Positions 8,797 through 17,026 of a stretch of DNA of 64,000 nt are shown in pieces. The notes beneath the pieces were generated by a model, which made no database searches, was not told the DNA's origin, and worked only from the letters and a program-made list of their open reading frames with translations. The stretch lies in contig AP012044.1 in assembly GCA_000283575.1 (NCBI GenBank), positions 2,294,001-2,358,000 of the forward strand. The letters are read 5' to 3'. The stretch is from Oscillibacter valericigenes Sjm18-20 (GTDB lineage Bacteria > Bacillota > Clostridia > Oscillospirales > Oscillospiraceae). Both the position numbers and the translations under genes were made by a program. Position 1 is the stretch's first letter. Each line of letters opens with the position of its first letter.

Positions 8797-10074
8797 TTAA
8801 ATTTTTTTGGAGAAAATTCCGGTCAGACCGGCTTTTTCCACTCTGGCCGCAATCTCTGAGACATCCGTGGTGTAGAGTCCCAGTTCCTTCATGCGATTGA
8901 AATATACGGAGCCGGAGAATGTATACTTTCTTCTCATTCCATCCTCAGTATCCATCGCCTCCTTGACGTAGGCAATGGCGTCGCCGATGGCAAGCGTGGT
9001 CGGGAGTTCCAGGAGTTCCTTTCCCATAGCCCAGCGAACGGCGTTGTGTCCCGCCAGCGTTCCGGTGACGATGGCCTCTGTGTGGCCAACCAGAAGGCCC
9101 GCTTTTTCACCGCCGCAGAAAAGATTACCCACGCCCTGGACCTTGAGGGCATTGTCTCTGGGAGCGAGGGCCATGAAACGCATGGAATTGCCGACACCGC
9201 CGGAATAGGGATCTTCAAATCTCGCGTTTTCAAAGCCGGGGATCTTGTGCAGCATATCCAGAGGATAGTACGGTGTCATCAGCTTTGCATGACCGGTGTC
9301 CAGCAGGATGATGTTTTCAGCAAATTCCTTCAGCGCATACTGCTGACAGGCCTTAGTAGCCAGAATGCCTTCACCCTTGCGCAGTTCCTCGGGAATGGGA
9401 ATAACGGCGACGCCGGTGGCATTGAGCTTATCCACGATGCTCTTATCCAAGGACTCTTTAAAGAGCTTGCACGAGCCGCTCATTGCACCGTAGGACCCGT
9501 CTGCCTTCTTGCCGATCTTCTCGGTGACGCCGGCCTTTGCCGTCAGACTGACGCGACCGCCGAAAGTGGGGCATCTGAGGATGCACATTGCGCAGCCGTT
9601 GCCGTATTTTCCGCAGTTGTTCATGGGGCCAGCGCTCCCGGTCGCGTCAATGAACACGTCGCCGGACAGCTTTTCGTCGTTGGTGAGAAGAATCGAAACG
9701 ATCTTGTCCCCATCCATCTCGACGTCCTTGACTCTGGCCCGCGTGCGAACTTCGATTCCCTTATTCAGGAGCAGCTTCTTGATTGCCGGCTCGATGGCGG
9801 CGATGTCGTAAAGGCTTGCGTGCTTATGGCCGGGAAAGTCGATGTTTTTGTGCCGGCAGTTGTTATCGATGGTGTTGAAGACCTCGTCGGCACCCAGAGC
9901 GATTGCCTCCTCCGTCGCCGTAAATCTTCCGTTATTGCGCATGATGCCGCCCACAAGGCCGGTGCCAAGCAACATGTCGGTACGCTCCAAAACCGTGACC
10001 TCAGCCCCCGCGTTCTTTGCGGACACTGCCGCACCGGAGCCTGCCCAACCTCCGCCAACTACAATTACTTTCAT
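8797..10074 (-). CDS. FAD-dependent oxidoreductase (TrmFO/GidA-like fold)
   Basis: 425 aa with an N-terminal dinucleotide-binding motif VGGGWAGSGAA (6-16), an acidic ERTD end of the second strand, and a C-terminal FAD motif FCGGEKAGLLVGHTEAIVTGTLAGHNA like that of TrmFO-type proteins. DATGSAGPMNNCGKYGNGCAMC contains several cysteines that could bind a cluster or act in redox. The start has AGAGGAGA before it. It lies between the transporter and the aminotransferase on the same strand. A role in reducing or oxidising an intermediate of the amino-acid pathway is inference; length and context do not fit tRNA modification. Confidence 0.75.
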   Translation of the reverse strand: MKVIVVGGGWAGSGAAVSAKNAGAEVTVLERTDMLLGTGLVGGIMRNNGRFTATEEAIALGADEVFNTIDNNCRHKNIDFPGHKHASLYDIAAIEPAIKKLLLNKGIEVRTRARVKDVEMDGDKIVSILLTNDEKLSGDVFIDATGSAGPMNNCGKYGNGCAMCILRCPTFGGRVSLTAKAGVTEKIGKKADGSYGAMSGSCKLFKESLDKSIVDKLNATGVAVIPIPEELRKGEGILATKACQQYALKEFAENIILLDTGHAKLMTPYYPLDMLHKIPGFENARFEDPYSGGVGNSMRFMALAPRDNALKVQGVGNLFCGGEKAGLLVGHTEAIVTGTLAGHNAVRWAMGKELLELPTTLAIGDAIAYVKEAMDTEDGMRRKYTFSGSVYFNRMKELGLYTTDVSEIAARVEKAGLTGIFSKKI

Positions 10075-10174
10075 AAAAAATCTCCTCTTAATCTTTATTT
10101 ACCACCCTGCGGGTACCTACCGACCCGTTTGTAAAACAAAATCTTTCTTCCAGGCCTTTGTCCTACGTTGAAAA

Positions 10175-11365
10175 TCAAGCCTTTTTCAGCGATTTTATAA
10201 AGTCCTCCAACCTGTGCAACCCCTCGGTAATGTTTTCATCCGACGCGGCATAGGAGATGCGGATATAATCGCCGCAGCTGTCTCCCAGACCGATGGCTGG
10301 AACGGTGGCAACATTTGATTCTTCCAACAGCTTCACGGCGAAGTCCGCTCCGCTGAGTCCGGTGGCGGAGACGTCGACCATCACATAAAACGCACCCTTC
10401 GGGATTACGGGGGTAATTCCGTCGATCGCCCGGAGTCCCTGGAGGATGATCTCCCGGCGGCGTGTAAAGGCAGCGAGCATGTCCTCCACCGCCTTTTCAG
10501 TCTCCGGCAGCTCCAGAGAATCCACAAGCCCCTGCTGAATAAAGGTGGGTGAACAGGTGGTGGAATACTGGTGGACCTTCAGCACCGCGCTTAAAAGAGT
10601 TCGGTCGGTGGCAATATATCCGAGTCTCCAGCCAGTCATGGCATAGGTCTTGGAAAAACCACTAACGACGATGATGCGCTCTTTCATGCCGGGGAGGGAT
10701 GCCATGGAGACGAACTGCGCCCCGTCGTAAACCAGACGGCTGTACATCTCGTCGGAGAGCACCAGCAAATCGTACCGGACAGCCAATTCCCCTACTTTTT
10801 CAAGAGCCTCACGGTCATAAACGGCGCCGCTCGGGTTATTGGGGTTGTTCAGTATAATCATCTTTGTCCTGGGCGTAATATGCTGCTCGATCTCATCGGC
10901 ATCAAGCTGAAATCCGTTTTCAGGGCGGAGAGGGACATCGATAAACGTTCCGCCCGCTAACTTGACCAGATTCTTATAGGAGACAAAGGCCGGAGTAGGA
11001 ATAATCACCTCGTCGCCCGGATTGACAAAGGTCAGGATTGAGTTATTGAGCGCCTCTGCCCCGCTGGAGGTAATCAGAATTTCGGATTCAGGGTCATAGG
11101 AAACCGACGTACCCGCCTTGAGCATCCCGGACAGAATTCTGCGCAGCGCGGGAAGGCCGCGGTTGGAAGCATAGTGGCTGTAATTCTCCGCGATGGCTTT
11201 CATGGTGAACTGTTTGATCGTCTCAGGAGTCGGAAAATCGGGCTCGCCTGCACTGAAGGGAATTACGTCTTTCCCGCTGTTTCTAAGAGCGGACGCCCGG
11301 TCCAGAATCGTTCGAATGGGAGATGACTCCAACCGTCTGGCGTTATCGGAAACCATGTTCCTCAT
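10175..11365 (-). CDS. PLP-dependent aminotransferase, class I/II (AspC/PatA type)
   Basis: 396-aa fold-type I aminotransferase. The PLP lysine is Lys239 in SGFSKTYAMTGWRLGY; NNPNNPSG (173-180), SDEMY (Asp205) and the C-terminal arginine in DYIRISYA that binds the substrate carboxylate are all present. It would convert the fermented amino acid to its 2-oxo acid with 2-oxoglutarate as acceptor. The ATG overlaps the stop of the upstream 2-hydroxyacid dehydrogenase by 4 nt (ATGA), so the two steps transamination and reduction are translationally coupled. Substrate could be aromatic or branched-chain. Confidence 0.92.
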   Translation of the reverse strand: MRNMVSDNARRLESSPIRTILDRASALRNSGKDVIPFSAGEPDFPTPETIKQFTMKAIAENYSHYASNRGLPALRRILSGMLKAGTSVSYDPESEILITSSGAEALNNSILTFVNPGDEVIIPTPAFVSYKNLVKLAGGTFIDVPLRPENGFQLDADEIEQHITPRTKMIILNNPNNPSGAVYDREALEKVGELAVRYDLLVLSDEMYSRLVYDGAQFVSMASLPGMKERIIVVSGFSKTYAMTGWRLGYIATDRTLLSAVLKVHQYSTTCSPTFIQQGLVDSLELPETEKAVEDMLAAFTRRREIILQGLRAIDGITPVIPKGAFYVMVDVSATGLSGADFAVKLLEESNVATVPAIGLGDSCGDYIRISYAASDENITEGLHRLEDFIKSLKKA

Positions 11366-12366
11366 ACCGTGCCGCCCTCAACTTTGATCTCATTGCGGCA
11401 CTGGCCTGTCATCTCATATTCTTTCAGATTGTCAAGCGTGACCTCAATCATGTTGTTAATGGCGCCGTCCGTGTAAAACGCCACATGCGCGCTGTAAGCG
11501 GTGTTTTCCCGCCGAAGCAGTTCCTTGAAGACCGGGTCGGAAATCTGGTCCACAGGCAACTTCCTGCGAACAAATTCGCTCTCGTTTTCATAGACGTCGA
11601 ATGCAAAGCCGCTGAGTTTTCCGCTCTCCAGTGCCTTCAGGACCGCCGCATGGTCCACCAGGCCGCCTCTGGCCGTATTCACCAGCACCGCGCCCGGCTT
11701 CATTTGCGCCAACGTCTCCTCGCAGATCAGATGATAGCTGTCTGAAGTCAGCGGACAGTGCAGGAAGATAATATCACTTTCCTTCAGCAGTTCTTCCTTG
11801 GAGACGTATGTACCCAGCTTTTCCGCCGCCGCGTTGGGATAAGGGTCCCACCCCAGAACGCGGGTACCAAATCCATTCAACAGCGTCATGGTGGTGCGGC
11901 CGATGCGCCCCGTGCCAAGGACGCCCGCGGTGAGCTGGCCCAGCTGGCGGCCCTTCAGTCCCGTCATGGTGAAATCTCCCGACCTCACCATCTCAAAGGA
12001 TTTCTTCCCGTGGCGCAGAACCAGCAGCGCCATGAGAATGGTGTGTTCCGCGATTGCCTCGGGCGCATAGAAAGGGACGTTGGCGCAGTGCAGCCCGTAT
12101 TTTATAACGGCGTCGTAATCCACATGATCGCTTCCGGCAGACCGGGTGGCCAGATACTTGACGCCGCGCTGCGCCAGTGTCTGGGCGACTTTCCCGGTCA
12201 CATGGCAGGTGGTGACCAGAATGATCCCGTCGCAATCATGTACCTCGTCCACAGTCTCCTCGCTGAGAGGAGCCTTTGCAAATTCAAAAGTAAAGCCATA
12301 TTTGGACTCCGCCTTCTGATACGCCGCCAATTCGTCGGCCTGCGCGCCGTATACCCTGATATGCAT
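11362..12366 (-). CDS. D-2-hydroxyacid dehydrogenase (LdhA/HicDH/FldH-type)
   Basis: 334 aa. The NAD-binding GTGRIGR motif, the substrate-binding/catalytic arginine in NTARGGLVD, and the catalytic histidine in AYSAHVAFYTD mark a D-lactate dehydrogenase-subfamily enzyme. It would reduce the 2-oxo acid from the coupled aminotransferase to the (R)-2-hydroxy acid used by the CoA-transferase and dehydratase encoded at 0.9-5.4 kb. It overlaps the aminotransferase by 4 nt and follows a second dehydrogenase by 15 nt, all one operon. Confidence 0.9.
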   Translation of the reverse strand: MHIRVYGAQADELAAYQKAESKYGFTFEFAKAPLSEETVDEVHDCDGIILVTTCHVTGKVAQTLAQRGVKYLATRSAGSDHVDYDAVIKYGLHCANVPFYAPEAIAEHTILMALLVLRHGKKSFEMVRSGDFTMTGLKGRQLGQLTAGVLGTGRIGRTTMTLLNGFGTRVLGWDPYPNAAAEKLGTYVSKEELLKESDIIFLHCPLTSDSYHLICEETLAQMKPGAVLVNTARGGLVDHAAVLKALESGKLSGFAFDVYENESEFVRRKLPVDQISDPVFKELLRRENTAYSAHVAFYTDGAINNMIEVTLDNLKEYEMTGQCRNEIKVEGGTV

Positions 12367-12381
12367 GTTAATTGCCTCTCT

Positions 12382-13404
12382 TCAATTATAATTGAACTCG
12401 TGACGGAAAAAATTCATTACAGCCACGATGTCCTTGTTCTCTTCAAAGCTGTCTTTGAGCTTGTTCACCGCGTAGGTCACAGGACGTTTTTCAAGCGCCT
12501 CCACAATCCCCAGCGCGGCCTGATAGCTCATCCGCTCCAGCGCTTCGGTGGTGAAAGCCGCCGTGTGCGGCGTGACGATCACATTGTCCATAGAGAGCAG
12601 CGGATTATTAGACTTGGGAAGGTTTCCCTCAAAGACGTCCAGCGCCGCGCCGCGCAGTTTTCCGTCCTGAAGCACTTTGATGAGGGCGGCCTCGTCGATA
12701 ACCTCGCCGCGGCCGGTGTTAATCAGAAATGCGCTCTCCTTCATCAGCGCAAGACGGCGGGCATCGATCATGTGGCGGGTTTTGTCCGTGCCAGGCAGGT
12801 GCAGCGAGAGAAAGTCTGCAGAGGAAATCACCTCGTCCATATCCGGCGTCAGAAAACCGAAGTCAGTCTTCTGCTTTTTGGAAATATGGCGGTTGTATCC
12901 GATCACTTTCATTCCAAGTCCGTTGCAGGCCATCCTGGCCACCTGTGTTCCGATATTCCCCATGCCGATGATGCCAAGCATCTTGCCGCTGACGTCGCTG
13001 CCGTATAGATTGCGCACCGACATGTCACCACTTTTTAATCCGTTGTTATATACAACAGAGCGCTTTGCCAGCATCAAAATCAAACCCACTGCGTATTCCG
13101 CCACAGACTTCTGGTTCGATTCTGCCGCATTGCAGATCTGGATTCCCATTTTGGTCGCGGCATTCACATCAATGCCGTCCACGCCGACTCCGTGCATGGA
13201 CACGACCTTCAGCTTCGGGCAGGCTTCAAAGACGCGCTGAGTGAATTTTCCGTTTCTGGTGAGCGCGCCGTCGCAGTCGCGGCACTCTTTGAGCAGTGTC
13301 TCTTCATCGGGACCGGTCCCCGTTATCAGGGTATATCCCTGTTCTCTCATAAAATCCAGCCCTTTTTCATTGACCGGTTCGGTAATCAGCACTTGATATG
13401 CCAT
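12382..13404 (-). CDS. D-2-hydroxyacid dehydrogenase (phosphoglycerate dehydrogenase-like)
   Basis: The start MAYQVLITEP at 13404 is preferred over an upstream one because AAAAGGAGGCG stands 10 nt before it and the upstream 31 codons lack family similarity. The 340-aa product has GMGNIGTQVAR for NAD, NTGRGEVID with the catalytic arginine, and TPHTAAFTTEAL with the catalytic histidine, and is closer to SerA/glyoxylate-reductase types than its neighbour. It may reduce a second 2-oxo acid or work in the opposite direction. First gene of the minus-strand operon, directly behind a good promoter. Confidence 0.88.
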   Translation of the reverse strand: MAYQVLITEPVNEKGLDFMREQGYTLITGTGPDEETLLKECRDCDGALTRNGKFTQRVFEACPKLKVVSMHGVGVDGIDVNAATKMGIQICNAAESNQKSVAEYAVGLILMLAKRSVVYNNGLKSGDMSVRNLYGSDVSGKMLGIIGMGNIGTQVARMACNGLGMKVIGYNRHISKKQKTDFGFLTPDMDEVISSADFLSLHLPGTDKTRHMIDARRLALMKESAFLINTGRGEVIDEAALIKVLQDGKLRGAALDVFEGNLPKSNNPLLSMDNVIVTPHTAAFTTEALERMSYQAALGIVEALEKRPVTYAVNKLKDSFEENKDIVAVMNFFRHEFNYN

Positions 13405-13429
13405 GGTTGCATCGCCTCCTTTTGTTGAT

Positions 13430-13458
13430 ATTATACAAGTCCCTCCGTTTTTCAGCAA
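13430..13458 (-). promoter_or_regulatory. Sigma-A promoter of the dehydrogenase/aminotransferase operon
   Basis: On the minus strand TTGCTG (13458-13453) and TATAAT (13435-13430) are separated by exactly 17 nt. It lies 26 nt before the chosen start at 13404, so control by a housekeeping sigma factor is likely for this operon. Confidence 0.7.
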
Positions 13459-13620
13459 CGGACAAAGTACACGCAATTTTTTTATGTTGGTGGCCATTTT
13501 ATCATTTTCTTAGTGACTATTGTTCCATTTTAAGTTAGAATATAATTCATAATTGTTTTAGAACGATTGTGCTTTAGCGTAATTGCATAAATAACATCCG
13601 ACGAAACGGGGGTATGCGTG

Positions 13621-14787
13621 ATGGCATTTACGATTCAGGATCTGATCAGTCAAAGAGTTTTTCCTAGTGCAAAGCTTCTGGCGGGGCAAAAGGGCAGCAA
13701 AAACGAAATTCACTGGATCAATATAATGGAAATTCTGGATACGCCAAAATCCGTGCAGCCGGGTGAACTGCTGTTCACCACCGGGTATGGACTCCAGCAT
13801 GAAGATGCGCATTCGGATCTGATCGCATGGCTTGTCCAGCGCGGTGTCAGCGGAATTGCCGTACAGGTCGGCTATTATCTGGACAGCGTCCCAAAATATA
13901 TTCTGGAACAGGCGGACGCTCTGAATTTTCCGGTATTGTCGCTGTCCAAGGAATTGACCTTTTCCGAAATTCTGCACACCATGATGCAGATTCTTTCACC
14001 CAATCCTCAGGAGGCCTGGGACGGGAATGTCCTGAAGCAATCCTATTTGTTTCTGGAGCGGAGCATCAACGAACGCCAGAGTGAGCTTTTCCCGGACAAT
14101 GATTCTCAGTGTGCTCAGCTCCTGCTCCTGTCCCCCGTAAATTACACGGGTGTGGAGGATAAGATATGGCGGAAATGTCTGGCGCAGATCTGCTCGTTTA
14201 TCCAGTCCTATAGTCAGATCTACCTCTGCAAAGAGCTGTCGCAGCATAAGTACGTCTTTCTCACGACATATGCGTCTCAGGAAAAATGCCTGTCCATGTT
14301 TTATGAACTGAATATCAAGTTCACTCTTCTATCCGAGCAGTACGGCTCCAACTATTATCTTGGTACGGAGCATCTTTGTACTCCGGACAATCTGATCGGC
14401 GCGTTGAACCACGCGGTGGAGGCTTTGGAAACCCTGCAAATCATTCAGGCGAGACGGGGCGTTTGTTCTTATGACAATATCCGCTTTTTGAAGATGTTCG
14501 GACATCTGCACCGCAAAGATTCCTCCGTTGTGCTGGACAACCAGTCCCTTCAGCTCCTGTTGAATTATGATAAGGTAAACAACACCAACTATGTGCAAAC
14601 GCTTCGTATTTACCTCTCCAACAACGGCAATATTACGCAAACCGCCGGACAGCTTTTCGTACACCGGCACACCTTAATTAAAAGGCTCGATAAAATTTCC
14701 TCCATTGGAAACCTGAATCTGGATGATTACTATACCCGAATTTATATGTCCATCGCCCTGCTCTTTCACGACTATTTCATTTTCTAA
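13621..14787 (+). CDS. PucR-family transcriptional regulator
   Basis: 388 aa, divergent from the dehydrogenase operon. Residues about 5-125 are a PucR N-terminal ligand-sensing domain (FTIQDLISQ, WINIMEILDTP, ELLFTTGYGL), the middle is a weak GGDEF-like module, and the C-terminal helix-turn-helix is LSNNGNITQTAGQLFVHRHT. Family members sense a catabolic substrate such as a purine or amino-acid derivative and activate adjacent genes. A GTG three bases upstream is an equally possible start; the GGGGG ribosome site fits either. Likely targets are the divergent operon and/or the racemase-NIF3-transporter genes downstream. Confidence 0.85.
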   Translation: MAFTIQDLISQRVFPSAKLLAGQKGSKNEIHWINIMEILDTPKSVQPGELLFTTGYGLQHEDAHSDLIAWLVQRGVSGIAVQVGYYLDSVPKYILEQADALNFPVLSLSKELTFSEILHTMMQILSPNPQEAWDGNVLKQSYLFLERSINERQSELFPDNDSQCAQLLLLSPVNYTGVEDKIWRKCLAQICSFIQSYSQIYLCKELSQHKYVFLTTYASQEKCLSMFYELNIKFTLLSEQYGSNYYLGTEHLCTPDNLIGALNHAVEALETLQIIQARRGVCSYDNIRFLKMFGHLHRKDSSVVLDNQSLQLLLNYDKVNNTNYVQTLRIYLSNNGNITQTAGQLFVHRHTLIKRLDKISSIGNLNLDDYYTRIYMSIALLFHDYFIF

Positions 14788-14831
14788 GGAGCACCGTACA
14801 GCTATCGGCACATATTAATACTTCAAAGTGT

Positions 14832-14875
14832 AAAGGAATTTCCGGCTGGGCCGACGCCCATCCGAAAATTCCTTT
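14832..14875 (+). terminator. Stem-loop after the PucR-type gene
   Basis: AAAGGAATTTCCGG pairs with CCGAAAATTCCTTT, 45 nt past the stop. T-tract is short. The 334-nt interval 14788-15121 otherwise holds only the promoter listed next. Confidence 0.6.
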
Positions 14876-15012
14876 GCAGTATAGCGGAAAATTCATAACA
14901 TGCGTCCGTCAAAGGCGACAGCCGCAAATGTACGGAGTAACCCGAGAAATGGACAAACTATCTATCAATTTATAATTTTTGTCACAAGATGGCTAAACCC
15001 ATTGTTAAATCT

Positions 15013-15041
15013 TTGACTTTTTTTGTAGCATCTGATATTTT
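15013..15041 (+). promoter_or_regulatory. Sigma-A promoter before the racemase-like gene
   Basis: TTGACT at 15013-15018, 17-nt spacer, TATTTT at 15036-15041, about 80 nt before the start at 15122. Confidence 0.65.
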
Positions 15042-15121
15042 ATACAAAAGTGAATGCGCTCACAGAGAAAAATTGTTGAACGTGCACGGAGCGCATCCCC
15101 AAAACAAAAGGAGATGAAGCG

Positions 15122-15853
15122 ATGACCCTGATCAAAGGCGGTCACACAAATTACGGGCAGGATATTGGCATTCTGATGATGCGCACGGTATTTCCCCGTC
15201 TGATTGGTGATATAGGAAACGCAAGAACGTTTTCCATGCCTGTGCGCTATCGGATCGTTGACGTGGATGCCCTGAACATGACCGAAAAAAACGCTGGCGA
15301 ACGCCTCCTGCAACCCTTCATTGACGCCGCGCGCGAGTTGGAGGCGGAAGGCTGCAAGGCAATTGCCACCAGCTGCGGATTCCTGGGCGGCTTTCAGCGG
15401 CAGTTGGTAGACGCGGTCAACATCCCAGTGTTTACCTCTACTCTTCTTCTGGCCCCCATGATCCACACCGTACTCAACCGCAAACGAACCATCGGCATTT
15501 TCACCGAGTGCACCGACACAATGACCGAGTCGCACTTCAACCAGGCCGGCTGGTCCGCAAAAGACATCCTGGTCAATGTCACCGGCATGGAGCCTGATTC
15601 GGCTTTTTCTCAGCTGGTGATCGGAGATAATCCGGAAGGCAACTGGGAGCATATGGCGGAGTGCGTCCGGGAGATGACACAGCGTCACATGCAGCGTTAC
15701 CCCGATACGGGCGCAATCTTGCTGGAGTGTACCAATTATTCCCCGTTTACCAAAATGATTCAGGAAATCTCGCAGGTTCCAGTATTTGGGATCAATCAAT
15801 TGCTTGAATATATCGATTCCTGTATTAACGCCCCGGATTACCACCACATATAA
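15122..15853 (+). CDS. Asp/Glu/hydantoin racemase superfamily protein
   Basis: 243 aa. The two catalytic cysteines of the superfamily are visible at Cys85 (ATSCGF) and Cys203 (LLECTN), each in the expected strand-loop position. Members racemise aspartate, glutamate or hydantoins, or cleave malonates. A ribosome site AAAGGAGAT precedes the ATG. It is followed by a NIF3-like gene and a membrane transporter on the same strand, so it may process the imported compound. Which substrate cannot be said; it is unlikely to be the essential MurI, which has a different length and context. Confidence 0.8.
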   Translation: MTLIKGGHTNYGQDIGILMMRTVFPRLIGDIGNARTFSMPVRYRIVDVDALNMTEKNAGERLLQPFIDAARELEAEGCKAIATSCGFLGGFQRQLVDAVNIPVFTSTLLLAPMIHTVLNRKRTIGIFTECTDTMTESHFNQAGWSAKDILVNVTGMEPDSAFSQLVIGDNPEGNWEHMAECVREMTQRHMQRYPDTGAILLECTNYSPFTKMIQEISQVPVFGINQLLEYIDSCINAPDYHHI

Positions 15854-15981
15854 ATCACGCACGTAGGTCTACCTGCGACGCACCGCAGAATTGAATTGTG
15901 TAAGGCTGTCCCCATCTGATTTTGCGGGATTCTCCATTCCAGGCAGATAAATTCGCATATCACAAAGAAAGGGACCTAAAG

Positions 15982-16986
15982 ATGACACTTGTAAAGGATG
16001 TTCTGACCGCACTGGATGACCTGACAAACGGCCGCTGCCTGAAATCCCCCTATGACTGGGCATCTGGGAAAAACCCATGGGTCGTCACCAAGTCATCAAG
16101 CATACCGGGGAAAGCAATCGTAGAGATGCCGGGTCTTGTCTGGGGTGATCCGGAAAAGCCGGTCAGAAAGATCGCGGTCATGATGACCATGACCGAAAGC
16201 GCAATTGAGCTTGCCGCGGCGACAGGGGTTGACGCCATGATTGCCCATCACCCCATTGGCGACGCGTCCAATTCGGGCGGGGTTTTGCTGAAATACTATC
16301 TTGGGCTCTATGGTCTGGCATGCTTCGAACTCCACGAGGCATTTCACGGGCTCCATCCGGGCATTCCATGGCTGCACGGGCATAAGCCATATTTCGCCAC
16401 GGTGAATTACGGCGGAATTCCCGGAAATATCGTCTACGTGGGAGATGTTTTTCCGGAAATCCATACGCTGGGCGATATGATCGCCAGACTTGACTGCCTG
16501 ATGAACGCCAGCTCCGACGAAAAGATGCTCACACTGGAACGCAGCCATCGCTGCTGCGACAAGATCGAGGAGACCAGCGTCGCTGCCCGTGCAAAAATTC
16601 TGGTTGGCTCGCTGGATTCTCCCATGAAAAAGGTTGTACACATTTTCCCGCACTGCGGCTTCACGCCGGAGCACCTAGAAAAAATTGTATGTGAAAACCC
16701 GGGCATTGACACGCTGATTGCCTCGATCAGCAGAGTGTATCCGGGACACCCGCTGATTGAGAAAGCAGAAGAGTTGGGTCTGAACTTTGTCTGCGGAAAC
16801 TCTCATGCCATGGAAATCTTTGAAAACGGCGTTCCTCTTGCAAACGCTCTGAAGAACCATCTTCCCGACGTCGAGGTCGTCATATTCAGGGAGAGAATGA
16901 CCAGCGTGCCTCTTGATCTGATCGGGTCGCAGGAAATCAGGGAATACGGGTCCAGGATTGCCGGGGAATATCTGCATCGAAAATAA
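15982..16986 (+). CDS. NIF3/DUF34-like metal-binding protein
   Basis: Start at 15982 is chosen because GAAAGGGA lies 8 nt before it. The 334-aa product has AHHPIG (88-93), the N-terminal metal-binding histidine pair of the NIF3 (YbgI/YqfO) family, and GNSHAMEIFENG near the C-terminus with the matching His and Glu. NIF3 proteins form toroidal hexamers with a two-metal site and are linked to hydrolysis such as that of GTP cyclohydrolase type. Placement between a racemase-like gene and a transporter suggests a catabolic hydrolase rather than a housekeeping role; that part is inference. Confidence 0.8.
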   Translation: MTLVKDVLTALDDLTNGRCLKSPYDWASGKNPWVVTKSSSIPGKAIVEMPGLVWGDPEKPVRKIAVMMTMTESAIELAAATGVDAMIAHHPIGDASNSGGVLLKYYLGLYGLACFELHEAFHGLHPGIPWLHGHKPYFATVNYGGIPGNIVYVGDVFPEIHTLGDMIARLDCLMNASSDEKMLTLERSHRCCDKIEETSVAARAKILVGSLDSPMKKVVHIFPHCGFTPEHLEKIVCENPGIDTLIASISRVYPGHPLIEKAEELGLNFVCGNSHAMEIFENGVPLANALKNHLPDVEVVIFRERMTSVPLDLIGSQEIREYGSRIAGEYLHRK

Positions 16987-17026
16987 CTTTTAGATAAGAT
17001 ATAAAAAATTATAGGAGGGGAACATT

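Noticed and set aside
9046..10134. 362-codon frame antisense to the FAD oxidoreductase
   Set aside because: Shadow frame; the minus-strand gene has clear FAD motifs.
11758..13008. 416-codon frame antisense to the two dehydrogenases
   Set aside because: Shadow of two well-marked NAD enzymes.
14968..15003. TGGC...TTG pattern that looks like a -24/-12 sigma-54 promoter before the racemase gene
   Set aside because: The GC dinucleotide at -12 is missing (TTGT) and spacing is off by one; a good sigma-A promoter lies nearby.
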